Assembly: GCA_016703535.1 (NCBI GenBank)
Contig: JADJBV010000002.1
Coordinates: 2,480,001 to 2,544,000, forward strand
Source of the DNA: Deltaproteobacteria bacterium
GTDB lineage: Bacteria > Myxococcota > Kuafuiibacteriia > Kuafuiibacteriales > Kuafuiibacteriaceae
Direction of reading: 5' to 3'
Length of the DNA: 64,000 nt
The notes under the pieces are model-generated. The model did not search any database. It worked only from the letters and a program-made list of their open reading frames with translations, and was not told where the DNA came from. The position numbers and the translations under genes were made by a program. Shown here piece by piece: positions 51,074 through 60,380 of the stretch (positions are counted from its first letter, which is position 1; the number at the start of each line of letters is the position of its first letter).

Positions 51074-51100
51074 TCAACCGGGCCTGACGCTGCCCGATTG
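51074..51100 (+). promoter_or_regulatory. Sigma-28-type promoter of flagellin gene 2
   Basis: TCAACCGG-N11-CCCGATTG, the same architecture as the promoter of flagellin 1, about 56 bp before the start codon. The near-identical placement in two otherwise different upstream regions supports function. Confidence 0.65.
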
Positions 51101-51156
51101 CTGCCTTACGAACGGGGCCAAGAAGGTCCCGTGCACATCCAAGGAGGATGAATCGT

Positions 51157-52647
51157 ATGGCTATTGGCATCAACACTAACGTCATGTCGCTGAATGCTCA
51201 GCGCCAACTCAGCCGCTCGGGCAGCGACCTTTCGGTTTCGATGGCTCGCCTCTCCAGTGGTATGCGGATCAACAGCGCGAAAGACGACGCCGCTGGTCTG
51301 GCGATCTCCAATCGCATGACCTCGCAGATCCGGGGCCTCAACCAGGCCTCGCGAAACGCGAACGACGCCATCTCACTCGCCCAGACGTCGGAAGGCGCGC
51401 TTCAGGAGAGCACCAAGTTGCTCCACCGGATGCGTGACCTCTCGGTTCAGTCGGCCAACGACTCGAACAGCGCGACCGACCGCGCCAACTTGCAGAAGGA
51501 GGTCACCCAGATCAAGGCGGAGCTGGACCGCATCGCGACCACCACTCAGTTCAACGGCAAGAAGTTGCTGGACGGGACCTTTACCGCCCAAAGCTTCCAC
51601 ATCGGTGCCTTCGCCAACGAGAACATCTCGCTGAGCCTCGGGAACGCCCGGAGCAGCAGCATCGGCGCCAACGTCCTGCAGCTGGACGGCGACAACGCTC
51701 AAGCGGCGGCTGCCGCTGCGGCTTTGCCGGCGGCCAACTCGGTGGCGGCGGGCGAAGACTTGACCATCTCCGGGACCTTGGGTTCGACCACGGTTGACGT
51801 GGCCGTGGGCGGCACCGCCAACGCGATCGCGGCTCAGGTCAACGCGGCCAGCGCCGGCACCGGCGTGACGGCTTCGGCGGTGACCAAGGCGCGGATCGAA
51901 GGCGTTTCGGCGACGGGCAACGTGGCGTTTTCGCTGTCGGGTTCGGGCACGGCCGCCGTCTCGGCGAACGTGGCCTCGGCCAGCGACCTCACCGACCTGG
52001 CTTCGGCCATCAACGGTGTGGCTTCGACCACGGGTGTGACCGCGGAGCTGAGCTCTGACCGGGCCAGCATCGTGCTGACCTCGTCCGAGGGCTACGACAT
52101 CGGCATCGCCAACAACGGCGCCGGGTCGGGTGGTGACGCGATCGACATCGATGTGCAGGGCCTCGACCAAGACGGCGCCGCGGCTGGCGCGGCTGTCACC
52201 TTGGCCTCGGGCGGCAACGATAGCACCCGGGTGGGTGGTTCCTTGAGCTTCTCTTCGGCGAGCAACTTTACGGTGACCTCCGCGGCGGCCGGTGCGCTGT
52301 TCGCGGCGACCACCGCCAACGCCTCGTCGTTGAGCGCGGTTTCGTCGATCGACATCGGTACCCAGGCGGGCGCCAACAACTCGTTGGCGGTGATCGACTC
52401 GGCGATTCAGTTCATCGACGACCAGCGGGCCGACCTCGGCGCGGTTCAGAACCGCCTCGAGTCGACCATCAGCAACCTCGACAACGTCGCCGAAAACGTC
52501 TCGGCCGCGCGGTCGCGGGTCGTCGACGCGGACTTCGCTTCGGAGACCGCAAAACTGACGCGGAACCAGATCCTGCAGCAGGCTGGCGTGGCGATGCTCG
52601 CCCAGGCCAACCAGGCTCCGCAGGTGGCTCTGTCGTTGCTCCGTTAG
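51157..52647 (+). CDS. Flagellin 2
   Basis: A 496-residue flagellin, closely similar to flagellin 1 along its whole length, with differences concentrated in the middle. Conserved termini are MAIGINTNVMSLNAQRQLSR and LTRNQILQQAGVAMLAQANQ then APQVALSLLR. ATG 51157 was chosen because AAGGAGG lies 9-10 nt upstream; ATG 51148 is too close. It has its own sigma-28-like promoter and heads the flaG-fliD-fliS genes. Codon choice is more G/C-ending than in flagellin 1. Confidence 0.97.
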   Translation: MAIGINTNVMSLNAQRQLSRSGSDLSVSMARLSSGMRINSAKDDAAGLAISNRMTSQIRGLNQASRNANDAISLAQTSEGALQESTKLLHRMRDLSVQSANDSNSATDRANLQKEVTQIKAELDRIATTTQFNGKKLLDGTFTAQSFHIGAFANENISLSLGNARSSSIGANVLQLDGDNAQAAAAAAALPAANSVAAGEDLTISGTLGSTTVDVAVGGTANAIAAQVNAASAGTGVTASAVTKARIEGVSATGNVAFSLSGSGTAAVSANVASASDLTDLASAINGVASTTGVTAELSSDRASIVLTSSEGYDIGIANNGAGSGGDAIDIDVQGLDQDGAAAGAAVTLASGGNDSTRVGGSLSFSSASNFTVTSAAAGALFAATTANASSLSAVSSIDIGTQAGANNSLAVIDSAIQFIDDQRADLGAVQNRLESTISNLDNVAENVSAARSRVVDADFASETAKLTRNQILQQAGVAMLAQANQAPQVALSLLR

Positions 52648-52662
52648 TGCATTGAGAGGGGT

Positions 52663-52687
52663 CCGGCGGGGTAGCGCGCCCCGCCGG
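52663..52687 (+). terminator. GC-rich hairpin after flagellin 2
   Basis: Stem CCGGCGGGG / CCCCGCCGG (9 bp, 7-nt loop) between flagellin 2 and flaG, with no T-run. It may protect the flagellin mRNA 3' end or attenuate read-through into flaG-fliD. Confidence 0.5.
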
Positions 52688-52704
52688 GCTCCGAGGTGCC
52701 GGGT

Positions 52705-53103
52705 ATGAAAACCGCGGATCTACCAACTGGCCTTCGCGCCCCTCGGCTCGAGGAGATCACCCGCCTTCAGCGGCTTCATCGAGACGAGGTCCGCCCTCAT
52801 GGACTTGCTCCCCCGACCTCCGAGGTCGATCGGGAGGAGGTCGCAGTCAAACCTACTTCGCCTCCTTCGGGCGCTGAGCTCGAGGAGGCCCTCACCACGG
52901 TCAATCAGCACCAACAGGTCGTTCAGCAGTCCCTCCAATTTGAGGTCGACGCCGATCTGGATCGAACCGTCGTCAAACTGGTCGATAGTAAGACAGGAGA
53001 AGTGGTCCGGCAGATCCCCTCCGAAGAGCTGGTGGCGATCGCCAAAAGGCTCAAGGACTCCGGGAAACCGCCGGCCGGGCTCTTGTTCGAGACGGAGGTC
53101 TGA
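52705..53103 (+). CDS. flaG: FlaG-family protein
   Basis: A 132-residue protein. The C-terminal FlaG domain shows LQFEVDADLDRTVVKLVDSK and TGEVVRQIPSEELVAIAKRL. FlaG proteins influence filament length in some bacteria. ATG 52705 follows GAGG; GTG 52696 is an alternative. Position before fliD is the usual one, and it overlaps the fliD ATG by 1 bp. Confidence 0.88.
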   Translation: MKTADLPTGLRAPRLEEITRLQRLHRDEVRPHGLAPPTSEVDREEVAVKPTSPPSGAELEEALTTVNQHQQVVQQSLQFEVDADLDRTVVKLVDSKTGEVVRQIPSEELVAIAKRLKDSGKPPAGLLFETEV

Positions 53104-54506
53104 TGGTCCGCGCAACAGGATTGGGCTCTGGCTTGGACGTCGAGGGGCTGGTCACTCAGCTGATCGCCGCCGAAGCCAACCCGCAGACCGTTCGGCTGAA
53201 CCGAAACGAGACGGCGTTTCAAGCCAAGATCTCGGCTTATGGCGCCCTCCGCGGGGCCTTGACCGAGTTTCAGAACGCCCTCTCCGGTTTGAAGGATCTC
53301 ACCTCCCTTTCGGCCCGGAAGGTGGTGATGTCCGACGACACCCACTTCGCCGCCACCGCCGGGGAAGAGGCAGTGCCCGGCGTCTACGAGGTCGAGGTGG
53401 TGAGTTTGGCCGAACCCCATCGGCTGATGTCCACCGGCGTGGCCACTCCAGCGACGGCGGTCGGCACCGGTACTTTGACCATCACCTCGGGCGCCGAGTC
53501 TTTTGCGGTCACCGTCGGCGCCAGCAACCAGACCTTGGAGGGGATCCGGGACGCGATCAACGCCGCCACCGACAATGACTCGGTGGACGCCACCATCATC
53601 ACTGTCGACAACGGCAGCGGCGGCAGTGAGTCCCGCCTGATCTTGTCCGCTCGGGAGACTGGGACCGCAAATGCAATCCAGGTTGCGGTCACCGGCGACG
53701 GCGACGCCAACAACACCGACGCCCTGGGGCTCTCCCAGTTGTCGTACACCACCGGCGCCCAGAACCTGACCGAACAGCAACCGGCCGTGGATGCGGTCAT
53801 CGAGGTCTACGGCCAGACCGTCACCCGCAGCACCAACTCGATCGAAGACGCGATCACTGGCGTCACCTTAGATCTGAAGGAGGCCGAGGTCGGCGCAACC
53901 ACCACGGTGACCATCAGCCTGGACACCGGGAAGCTCAAGGACTCGATCAACGGCTTCGTGAAGTCGTACAACACCCTCACCGCCAACCTTCGGAACCTCT
54001 CGAAGTACGACGCGGCCACCGGCAGTAAGGGCGCCTTGTTGGGTGACAGCACCCTGCGGGCGGTCGACTCGCGCTTGCGCCGGATGATCGGCGAGGCCGC
54101 CGACGTGGACGGGGCCTTCAAGACCCTGGCTTCGATCGGGGTGAAGGTCGACGACAAGGGCGTCTTGTCGGTGGACGCCGACGACCTGGACGCCGCCTTG
54201 GCCTCGGACTTCGCCGACGTCGCCACCTTGTTCGGCGCCGAAGAGACCGGCCTGGGCGCACGCCTCGACGAGATGCTCGAAGGATATACTGAAGGGAAGG
54301 GCATCATCCAGGCCCGGGTGGACGGCCTGCAGGCCGGGCTCAAAGACGTGGCCGACCAACGGGTGGCCTTGGAGCGCCGCATCGAAGGATTGGAGAGCCG
54401 CTTTCGGGCCCAGTTCAACGCGATGGATCAGATCGTGTCCCAACTCAGCTCCACCTCCAGCTTCCTCGCCGGTCAGCTCGCCAGCCTGCCGGGATTCGTG
54501 CGGTAG
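53103..54506 (+). CDS. fliD: Flagellar filament cap protein FliD (HAP2)
   Basis: A 467-residue cap protein. The N terminus has GLGSGLDVEGLVTQLIAAEA. The middle contains NAIQVAVTGDGD-type segments and IEDAITGVTLDLKEAE. The C terminus has MDQIVSQLSSTSSFLAGQLA. Normal length for the family. Caps the filament and folds flagellin monomers in place. Translationally coupled to flaG. Confidence 0.95.
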   Translation: MVRATGLGSGLDVEGLVTQLIAAEANPQTVRLNRNETAFQAKISAYGALRGALTEFQNALSGLKDLTSLSARKVVMSDDTHFAATAGEEAVPGVYEVEVVSLAEPHRLMSTGVATPATAVGTGTLTITSGAESFAVTVGASNQTLEGIRDAINAATDNDSVDATIITVDNGSGGSESRLILSARETGTANAIQVAVTGDGDANNTDALGLSQLSYTTGAQNLTEQQPAVDAVIEVYGQTVTRSTNSIEDAITGVTLDLKEAEVGATTTVTISLDTGKLKDSINGFVKSYNTLTANLRNLSKYDAATGSKGALLGDSTLRAVDSRLRRMIGEAADVDGAFKTLASIGVKVDDKGVLSVDADDLDAALASDFADVATLFGAEETGLGARLDEMLEGYTEGKGIIQARVDGLQAGLKDVADQRVALERRIEGLESRFRAQFNAMDQIVSQLSSTSSFLAGQLASLPGFVR

Positions 54507-54512
54507 CCACCG

Positions 54513-54824
54513 ATGAGCGCCGAGTTGCCCCCGATCTTTCGAGAAGCCCTCTCCCTCAACGGCGTGATCCGGGAGGTCGCCAAAACCGGCGACTTCGATC
54601 AGGTGTTGCGCCTGCTGGAGGAGCGCCAAGCGATGTTGGAGGAGGCCTTCTCCTTCGGCGTCCCTCCCGAGGTGGTGCCGCTGTTGCGCGCCGAACTCGA
54701 CCACCTGCGCCAAGCCGACCAAGAGCTCCTGACCCTTTTGGAAGAGGCGCGGCTGGCTCTCCGAGAGAACCAACGTTCGCTCGACTTGGAACGCCGAGCT
54801 CAAGTGGCGTACGGCCGCGTTTGA
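54513..54824 (+). CDS. FliT-like chaperone candidate
   Basis: A 103-residue protein, helical and charged (VIREVAKTGDFDQVLRLLEE, RAELDHLRQADQELLTLLEE). Size, composition and position between fliD and fliS fit a FliT-type export chaperone for FliD, but sequence similarity cannot be judged by eye in this family. Starts 6 bp after the fliD stop. Confidence 0.55.
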   Translation: MSAELPPIFREALSLNGVIREVAKTGDFDQVLRLLEERQAMLEEAFSFGVPPEVVPLLRAELDHLRQADQELLTLLEEARLALRENQRSLDLERRAQVAYGRV

Positions 54825-54864
54825 ACCCGGCCCAGAACGGCCGAACTCGATTGCTGAGCCACCC

Positions 54865-55281
54865 ATGACCAACGGTTACAAGCAGGCCTACCGCTCCAAC
54901 CAATTTACGGGCATGCCCCCCGAGCGCATCACCCTGGCGCTCCTCGACGGCGCCCTCGCCGAACTCGAGCGGGCCCAAGACGCCTTCGACCACAAGGACG
55001 TCCCCCTCCGGGGTGAGTCCATCGGCCGGGCCCTGGCGATAATCTGCGAACTCCAGAACACCCTCGACCTGGAGAAGGGCGGAGAACTCGGCCAGAACCT
55101 CCACGGGCTCTACGCCTTCATGATCCGAGAGCTCCTGCAAGCCAACTTGAAGGCCGACGCCAGCAAACTCCCGGCGGTGCAGGTGCCCCTGAGAGAGATC
55201 CGGGACGGCTGGGCCGAGATGATCGCCGCCTTGATAAGGCCGGCCTCGGTGGGCAACGCCCCGATCAAAGCCTACCTCTGA
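54865..55281 (+). CDS. fliS: Flagellin export chaperone FliS
   Basis: A 138-residue helical chaperone that keeps flagellin unpolymerised in the cytoplasm. YKQAYRSNQFTGMPPERITL then LALLDGALAELERAQ, IGRALAIICELQNTLDLEKG and GLYAFMIRELLQANLKAD match the FliS pattern (YxxxxxxTAsPerLv...LYdG...). Last gene of the filament operon; it converges with the small secreted protein 1 bp away. Confidence 0.9.
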   Translation: MTNGYKQAYRSNQFTGMPPERITLALLDGALAELERAQDAFDHKDVPLRGESIGRALAIICELQNTLDLEKGGELGQNLHGLYAFMIRELLQANLKADASKLPAVQVPLREIRDGWAEMIAALIRPASVGNAPIKAYL

Positions 55282-55282
55282 G

Positions 55283-55633
55283 TCAGTCGTTCCAGTAGTG
55301 CTCGAGGCGATAGGTTGCGGGGCCCGGCGCCCCATAGACCACCACGTTGAAGTTGCCGCTGAGACTCGCCTGGAAAGTGCAAGTACGGACGTTGCCGCTG
55401 GTCATGCACGAAAGGCCTGAAACTGGGCTTCCGTAGACGGTCAGAGATGCCGTGCCGCTCAGGATCGTCATCCTAATCTCGTGGGTATAGCCGGACTGAG
55501 CGCTCTGGGTATAGCTCGCCCACTGGCCATAGTGGACCGTGCAGGCGCTGCACACGACCTTGCCACCCGCGAACACGGTCGGGCTAATGCTGAGAAGGGA
55601 GAGGAGGAGGAGTACGGGGATGAATCTCTTCAT
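55283..55633 (-). CDS. Small secreted protein, unknown function
   Basis: A 116-residue protein with a clear Sec signal peptide (MKRFIPVLLLLSLLSISPTV then FAGG). The mature part of about 94 residues has four Cys (CSAC, then Cys in LSCMTSGNVRTCTFQ), which could form two disulfides, and a beta-rich, Ser/Thr/Gly-rich pattern ending VVYGAPGPATYRLEHYWND. No family recognised; it may be an export-adapted beta-sandwich. It follows the frameshifted protease by 31 bp on the same strand, with a G10 tract (55647-55656) 14 nt before its start. Confidence 0.6.
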   Translation of the reverse strand: MKRFIPVLLLLSLLSISPTVFAGGKVVCSACTVHYGQWASYTQSAQSGYTHEIRMTILSGTASLTVYGSPVSGLSCMTSGNVRTCTFQASLSGNFNVVVYGAPGPATYRLEHYWND

Positions 55634-55646
55634 GCCTTCGGGATAT

Positions 55647-55656
55647 CCCCCCCCCC
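55647..55656. repeat. Homopolymer G10/C10 tract
   Basis: Ten consecutive C on the plus strand (G on the coding strand of the small secreted gene), located between the protease stop and the small-gene start. Length change by slippage could alter the spacing around its ribosome site. Confidence 0.8.
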
Positions 55657-55664
55657 ATTTCAGG

Positions 55665-57634
55665 TCAAGGGAGGTCCTTCACGATGATGAGGGGACTCGA
55701 TGAAGAGTAAGCTCCTGAGTCGGCCTCCACCTCGAAGTCGACTGTCGCCCATTCGGTGTCGGTGGAGCTGAAAGGAAGCTCCTCCACCTTAATCGGGTCG
55801 GCGTAGAAGAGAGCCTCTTCATTCACCACCAGGTCGATGATCTTCTTGTCCTGGTTGAACGGCTTGATCACGATGGTGGGTTTTCTCAGCTTGCCCGCGT
55901 AATCGCGGTTGAGGTTCAGGTACGCCGCGAACACCTCCATCGGGCAGGTCGGACAGGCGATGCCGTCGGGCTGGGGCGTCGAGAAGGGCCGGGCGTGGTG
56001 GTTTTCGAGTTGGCTGGCGGGGCAGTCGTGGGTGCTGAGAGGGTCCAGGGAGTAGTATTGCCCGACGCAGGGGGCGAGGGCGGCGACCGGCTGAACGACG
56101 GGCTGGGTGCACTCCAGCGGTTGAATGCTCTGGGTGGTGATGTCCGGTCGAGCGTCCCGGAAGGCGCTGGACTTGGTGCATTGGGGGTTCGTGCTGGCGC
56201 CGAGCTGCTGCAGCTTCTTGAGCGTCCCGCAGATCGAGACCCGGGCCACGTTATTGTTGCAGTCGGGGGCGACGCAGAGCTCCCGCGTCAGTTCGACGCT
56301 CCGCCCGGGGAGCAGCACCCCGGCCTCCCTCACCAGCTTCATGACGTCGTGGGCGCCTTGGTTCGGTTTGTAGCGCCAGGCGATGGCCGCAGCGGCCGAG
56401 GCTACCGCCGACGCGACCGAACTTCCGGTGAAGACATCGGTGATCTCAGCGGCGCCATTGGAGATGCTGATGTGGCTGGCGGGGGCCACCAAAGGGGGCC
56501 GGCTCAGGGGTCGACGGTTTGGCAGCTCGGTGTCGCGTCCGTCGACACCGCCAACGGCGTAGACGATCCGCTGGTATGAGGTCGTGGGGACCGGAAGGGT
56601 CACGCCCGGGGCCAACGCCGAGCACTGGGCGACGGTCGGTGCGGCCTTGGCCTCCCACGCGCCGGGGTGGGAGGGGCCCATCGATGGGTTCGGGCCGTCG
56701 ACTGAGTTGCCCGAAGCAGCGACGACCAAGGCGCCCTGGCAAACGGCGAGGCTGATCGCGGTGTAAATCGCTCGAATCGGGGGGATAGTTGATGGAGATC
56801 GTCGGCAGGGAAGTTGCCTCCGTAACGGGCCCCGTCCCACCCGACGCTCAGGTTCAGGACGGTCTTCCCGGGTTGGGTGGCGGCCGTGGCCATGGCTTGG
56901 TGGATCGCCAGGGCGAGGTCTCCGAAGCTCCCAAAACGCCCGCCGGTTGGATCCCGGACGAGGCCGGTGGCCGACCTAATCAAGGGCAGAGCGAGGGTGT
57001 TGGCCACCTCCGCCGCGCAGGTTGGGCTCCCCGGGGGGCACGCCAGCTGACGGACGATCATGCCGACCATCTTGCCGTGTTCGATCAGACCCTCGGCGGG
57101 GAACGGAAAACCGGTCTGTTCGGAGGAGTCGACGACCACCACCTTGGTCGGGGGCTGGCCGAGTGAGTTCGGCGTGGGCGTGGGGAGCGGGGCGACCGAG
57201 TCGACTTGGGCGCGAAAGGCGGCCTCCAACGCCGCCTGGTTCTCCATCGTCAGCTCCGTGGCGTGTGGAGTCACCACTGCGCAGTCGAGCTTCGGGGAGT
57301 CCAGGCCGAATCCCCAAGTCGGGAGCTTGGCGATCGCTGGCGGTCCGGAGCCGTACCAGGTGAACACGCAGTAGTTGGCGAGGTCGCCAGAGATGTCGCC
57401 ATTGAAGAGGGGTTCGACGTGCCAAGCGCTATTCGGGATGGGAACGCAGGACGATCGCTGAGGGGCGAAGCCGATGTAGCGGTCACCTTCGCAGGTCGCT
57501 AGCGGTGGATCGGCCATGGCGGTTCTGGCGGCCAGGCTGAAGCAGCCGAGCCCGAACAACCACAGCGGGGAGCGGAGAGGTCGATTGAGGATCATCGTTG
57601 TGGACATATGAGGTGAGGGCCTGGTCCCTGACAT
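55665..57634 (-). pseudogene. Subtilisin-like (S8) protease, apparently frameshifted
   Basis: Two overlapping frames together encode one subtilase of roughly 650 residues. The upstream frame gives a signal peptide (LWLFGLGCFSLAARTAMADP), Asp in VVVVDSSE (about 169), His in LIEHGKMVGMIVRQLA (about 186) and TVLNLSVGWDGARYGG. The downstream frame gives GALVVAASGN (oxyanion Asn) and the Ser motif TGSSVASAVASAAAAIAW. A Cys-rich C-terminal region follows (CPTCPMEVFAAYLNL). The switch falls in a C6 run (56779-56784). One extra C would restore the frame and give DDLHQLSPPIRAIYTAISLA. It may be a real pseudogene, a phase-variable gene or a sequencing error. Start codon uncertain (57634, 57607 or 57595). 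Confidence 0.75.
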
Positions 57635-57656
57635 GGGTGGGTGAAGGTTTCGTGGG

Positions 57657-60335
57657 CTATGGTGTAACTATTCGAAAGGACTGCCAATCCTCCGTGGATG
57701 CTTCTTCGGCGAGGCTCGCCACTGCGGCTTGGTAGGCGCGATCGATCGGGGCCGTCGGGGTCCGGTAGAGCGCCTCCACGAACCGCCGGGCCAGGCGGTC
57801 GGGGACCGGTCGGCTCGGGCCTACGATCCAACTCGCGCCCGCCAAGGCGAAGGCCTCGGCCAGGGCCACTTGGGGCGCCGTGCCCTCTCCCGGACCGGTC
57901 CCTTCGCAGCTCGAGAGGACGACGGTGGCCGGCGCTCGCGGTAAGGTCAGCAACTCTCCAGCGGTGAGGGACTGCGCGCCGGCGAGGAGGAGGGCGCTCT
58001 CCAGGCCCCCAGTGCTGTCCGTGACGCTATGGCCGGCGTAGTGGAGGTGAGAAGTCTGGGAGAGGGCTGCGAGCAGAGCGCTGCGGGTGGCCGAGGCGCC
58101 CGAGAGGAGCAGCACGGGACCCGACGCCTTGAGCCGATCGTTGAGCCAACGGCCCTCGTCCCTGGCCTCTGGCAGGTCTTCCCGAGGATCGACCGCGATC
58201 AGCGCGTTGCCTGAAACCGCTGCGCCAGCCTCAAGGCCTCCATCGACCGCGTAGCTCACGAGGTGCGTTGCAATAAGGGCCTGGCCCCGCCAAGGGGCGG
58301 CGTGGAGGTCCTTGGCGGCGAGGGGGCCGTCGAGGAGCAACTCGACGTGTTGGGTTCCAGAGAGCTCCTCCGAAAATGGCTCCAACAAGGCTCGCCCCAG
58401 GCCTGGAGGCGTGAAGTCCTCCGGAGCCAGCTCGACCCACGAGCACCGGGCGGCAGAGCGGGTCTGTGCACACGCCAGGTACCGCCTCGCGCTCTCCGCC
58501 GAATAGAGGAGAACCAAGCGGTCCGGTGGGAGCACCCCTGAAGCTTTGGCCCTCCCAGGCCTCACGATGGTCAAGGCGTTCTCCAGGAGGCCTCGCCGGG
58601 TGCGCAGAGCCGTCGCCTGCGCTTCGGCGGTCCGGGGCAACCGCTCACTTGCCGCGCCCCAGGAGGCGTCGAGGGCGGACTCCATGTTCCGCGTCGCGAG
58701 TCGATACTCCTCGACGACCGCGGCCCACCGAGCCCGGTCTTCAGGCGGCAACGCTTCCAGGCGCGCCGTGGTGACGAGGACATCGTGCCTCTGAGCTCGC
58801 GCTTCCCGCGCGACGTTCATCGCGTCTTGGGCCCGGCCCTCCGAAAAGAGCAGCCTGATCTCTGCCCACGTCGCGCGTCGCCGCGAGGAGAGAAAGGAGG
58901 CGCGGCCCCCATCAAGGGCAAGGGCCACCGACTCGTCGCGGAGCACGGCGGCTGCGCTTCGATAGGCGGCGCGGGCCTCCTCCTTCCGTCCCAGGGGCGT
59001 CAGGGCGCTGGCGCGTCCGACCAGGGTGCGCCACACGGCCGAGGGGCTCGTACCTCCCGCCTCTTGAGCCATGGTGTCGTAGCGTTCCAGGGCCTGCCCG
59101 GGTTGGCCTCGGGCCAGGGCTAGGCCGGCTTCCAGTTCCCTTAGCCACAAGCGGCGCTCGAGGGTGGCCTCGGCACCCAGCTGGCGGGCCTCTCGCAGTT
59201 GGGTCTCTGCGGCCGGGAGGTCGCCGGCCAGCAGTAGGAGGAGACCAAGGTTGATCGCGCTGTTCCCGGCCTGGTCCCGATCTGGGCAGGAGCGCCTGAA
59301 CAAATCCTGCGCGGCGCGACCGGTCTCGATGGCTCGAGCCAGGGCTGCTTCTGTCCGCTCGTCATCGACGATCGACAGCCAAGTCAAGCCGCGCAAAACA
59401 GTCGCCTCGTTACATGGGTGCCTGAGCGTCATGTCGTGGTTGCGAAGACCCTCTAGGATGCGGCGCTGCTCTTGGTACCTGCCCTGGTCACCGAGGATGC
59501 GTCCTTCAAGAAGGGCTGCAGCCCAGTCGGTCTTGGCGCGCTCGACCCGCGACGTCACTGCGCGCACGGACCTTATCGCGGTTTGGGCGGAACGAAGGTC
59601 GCCAGTGCGCATCGCTAGTGCGGCACGGTAATAGCGGTGGTGGATCGCGCCGAGAGTATCCTCCGGTAGTTGCACCGCCTCGACCTCGTTGAGGATCCGA
59701 TCGGCCATCTTTAGGTCCCGGTCTCCGTCCACTGCCGTCTGGGCAATCGAGAGCTGTTCATTCACAGCGCGGGCGACTAGCCCTGCGCCCTTGGCGACCT
59801 CAACCGCCCGACCCCACTTCTCTCGGGCCTCATCGATCTCGCCTCGTCTCCCGTGAGCCGCGCCCAACTGCTTGAGGGCCTCCGCTGCTTCTCTCGGCTC
59901 CTTCGACTCCTTCAGCACCTCCCACTTCTCTTTGGCCTCGGCCTCTTTGCCTTCGCTCTGGAGGCGTTCGGCCTCTTTCATCAGCTCGGACTTTTCGTGG
60001 AGCTCGAGGGGCCAGCGGCGGCTGTCGATGCCTTTTCGGCGGGCCTCGATGATCACCGCGCCGGCGGTGGCGGTGGCGATGAAGCGGGTTCGGTAGCCGT
60101 CTTCGTAGGGGTGGAACTTGACCGGCGAGGGGCCGTGGTCGGTCTTGATCGAGAGCTGGGCGCCTTCTTTGACCTTCACCCAGATCACAAGTTTGGTGGG
60201 GCCGTCGATCTCGCAGATCGGGCCCTTTCGGAGGTCCCGGCAGCCGACGAGCTCCAGGGTCTCGATCAGGTCCTCGGGCTTGGGTTGGCAGGCCGAGGTC
60301 AGGAGGACGAGCAATGGCCAGGGGGAGCGGCGCAT
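57657..60335 (-). CDS. TPR-CHAT caspase-like lipoprotein
   Basis: An 892-residue predicted lipoprotein; lipobox TSAC at Cys16 in LLVLLTSACQPKPED. A beta-rich region of about 80 residues follows the signal. Residues about 110-460 are TPR-like helical pairs (ERLQSEGKEAEAKEKWEVLK, AGDLPAAETQLREARQLGAE). The C-terminal CHAT domain (about 600-892) has the caspase-type dyad His769 (LHYAGHS) and Cys810 (VLSSCEGTG). It should be a cysteine protease or protease-like sensor in the envelope. It lies 45 bp after the anti-sigma-like gene and 22 bp before the subtilase frame, all on the minus strand. Confidence 0.85.
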   Translation of the reverse strand: MRRSPWPLLVLLTSACQPKPEDLIETLELVGCRDLRKGPICEIDGPTKLVIWVKVKEGAQLSIKTDHGPSPVKFHPYEDGYRTRFIATATAGAVIIEARRKGIDSRRWPLELHEKSELMKEAERLQSEGKEAEAKEKWEVLKESKEPREAAEALKQLGAAHGRRGEIDEAREKWGRAVEVAKGAGLVARAVNEQLSIAQTAVDGDRDLKMADRILNEVEAVQLPEDTLGAIHHRYYRAALAMRTGDLRSAQTAIRSVRAVTSRVERAKTDWAAALLEGRILGDQGRYQEQRRILEGLRNHDMTLRHPCNEATVLRGLTWLSIVDDERTEAALARAIETGRAAQDLFRRSCPDRDQAGNSAINLGLLLLLAGDLPAAETQLREARQLGAEATLERRLWLRELEAGLALARGQPGQALERYDTMAQEAGGTSPSAVWRTLVGRASALTPLGRKEEARAAYRSAAAVLRDESVALALDGGRASFLSSRRRATWAEIRLLFSEGRAQDAMNVAREARAQRHDVLVTTARLEALPPEDRARWAAVVEEYRLATRNMESALDASWGAASERLPRTAEAQATALRTRRGLLENALTIVRPGRAKASGVLPPDRLVLLYSAESARRYLACAQTRSAARCSWVELAPEDFTPPGLGRALLEPFSEELSGTQHVELLLDGPLAAKDLHAAPWRGQALIATHLVSYAVDGGLEAGAAVSGNALIAVDPREDLPEARDEGRWLNDRLKASGPVLLLSGASATRSALLAALSQTSHLHYAGHSVTDSTGGLESALLLAGAQSLTAGELLTLPRAPATVVLSSCEGTGPGEGTAPQVALAEAFALAGASWIVGPSRPVPDRLARRFVEALYRTPTAPIDRAYQAAVASLAEEASTEDWQSFRIVTP

Positions 60336-60380
60336 TCGGCCCCATAGAAGCGCGAACGCCCCCCGGAGCCAACCCGCCGT

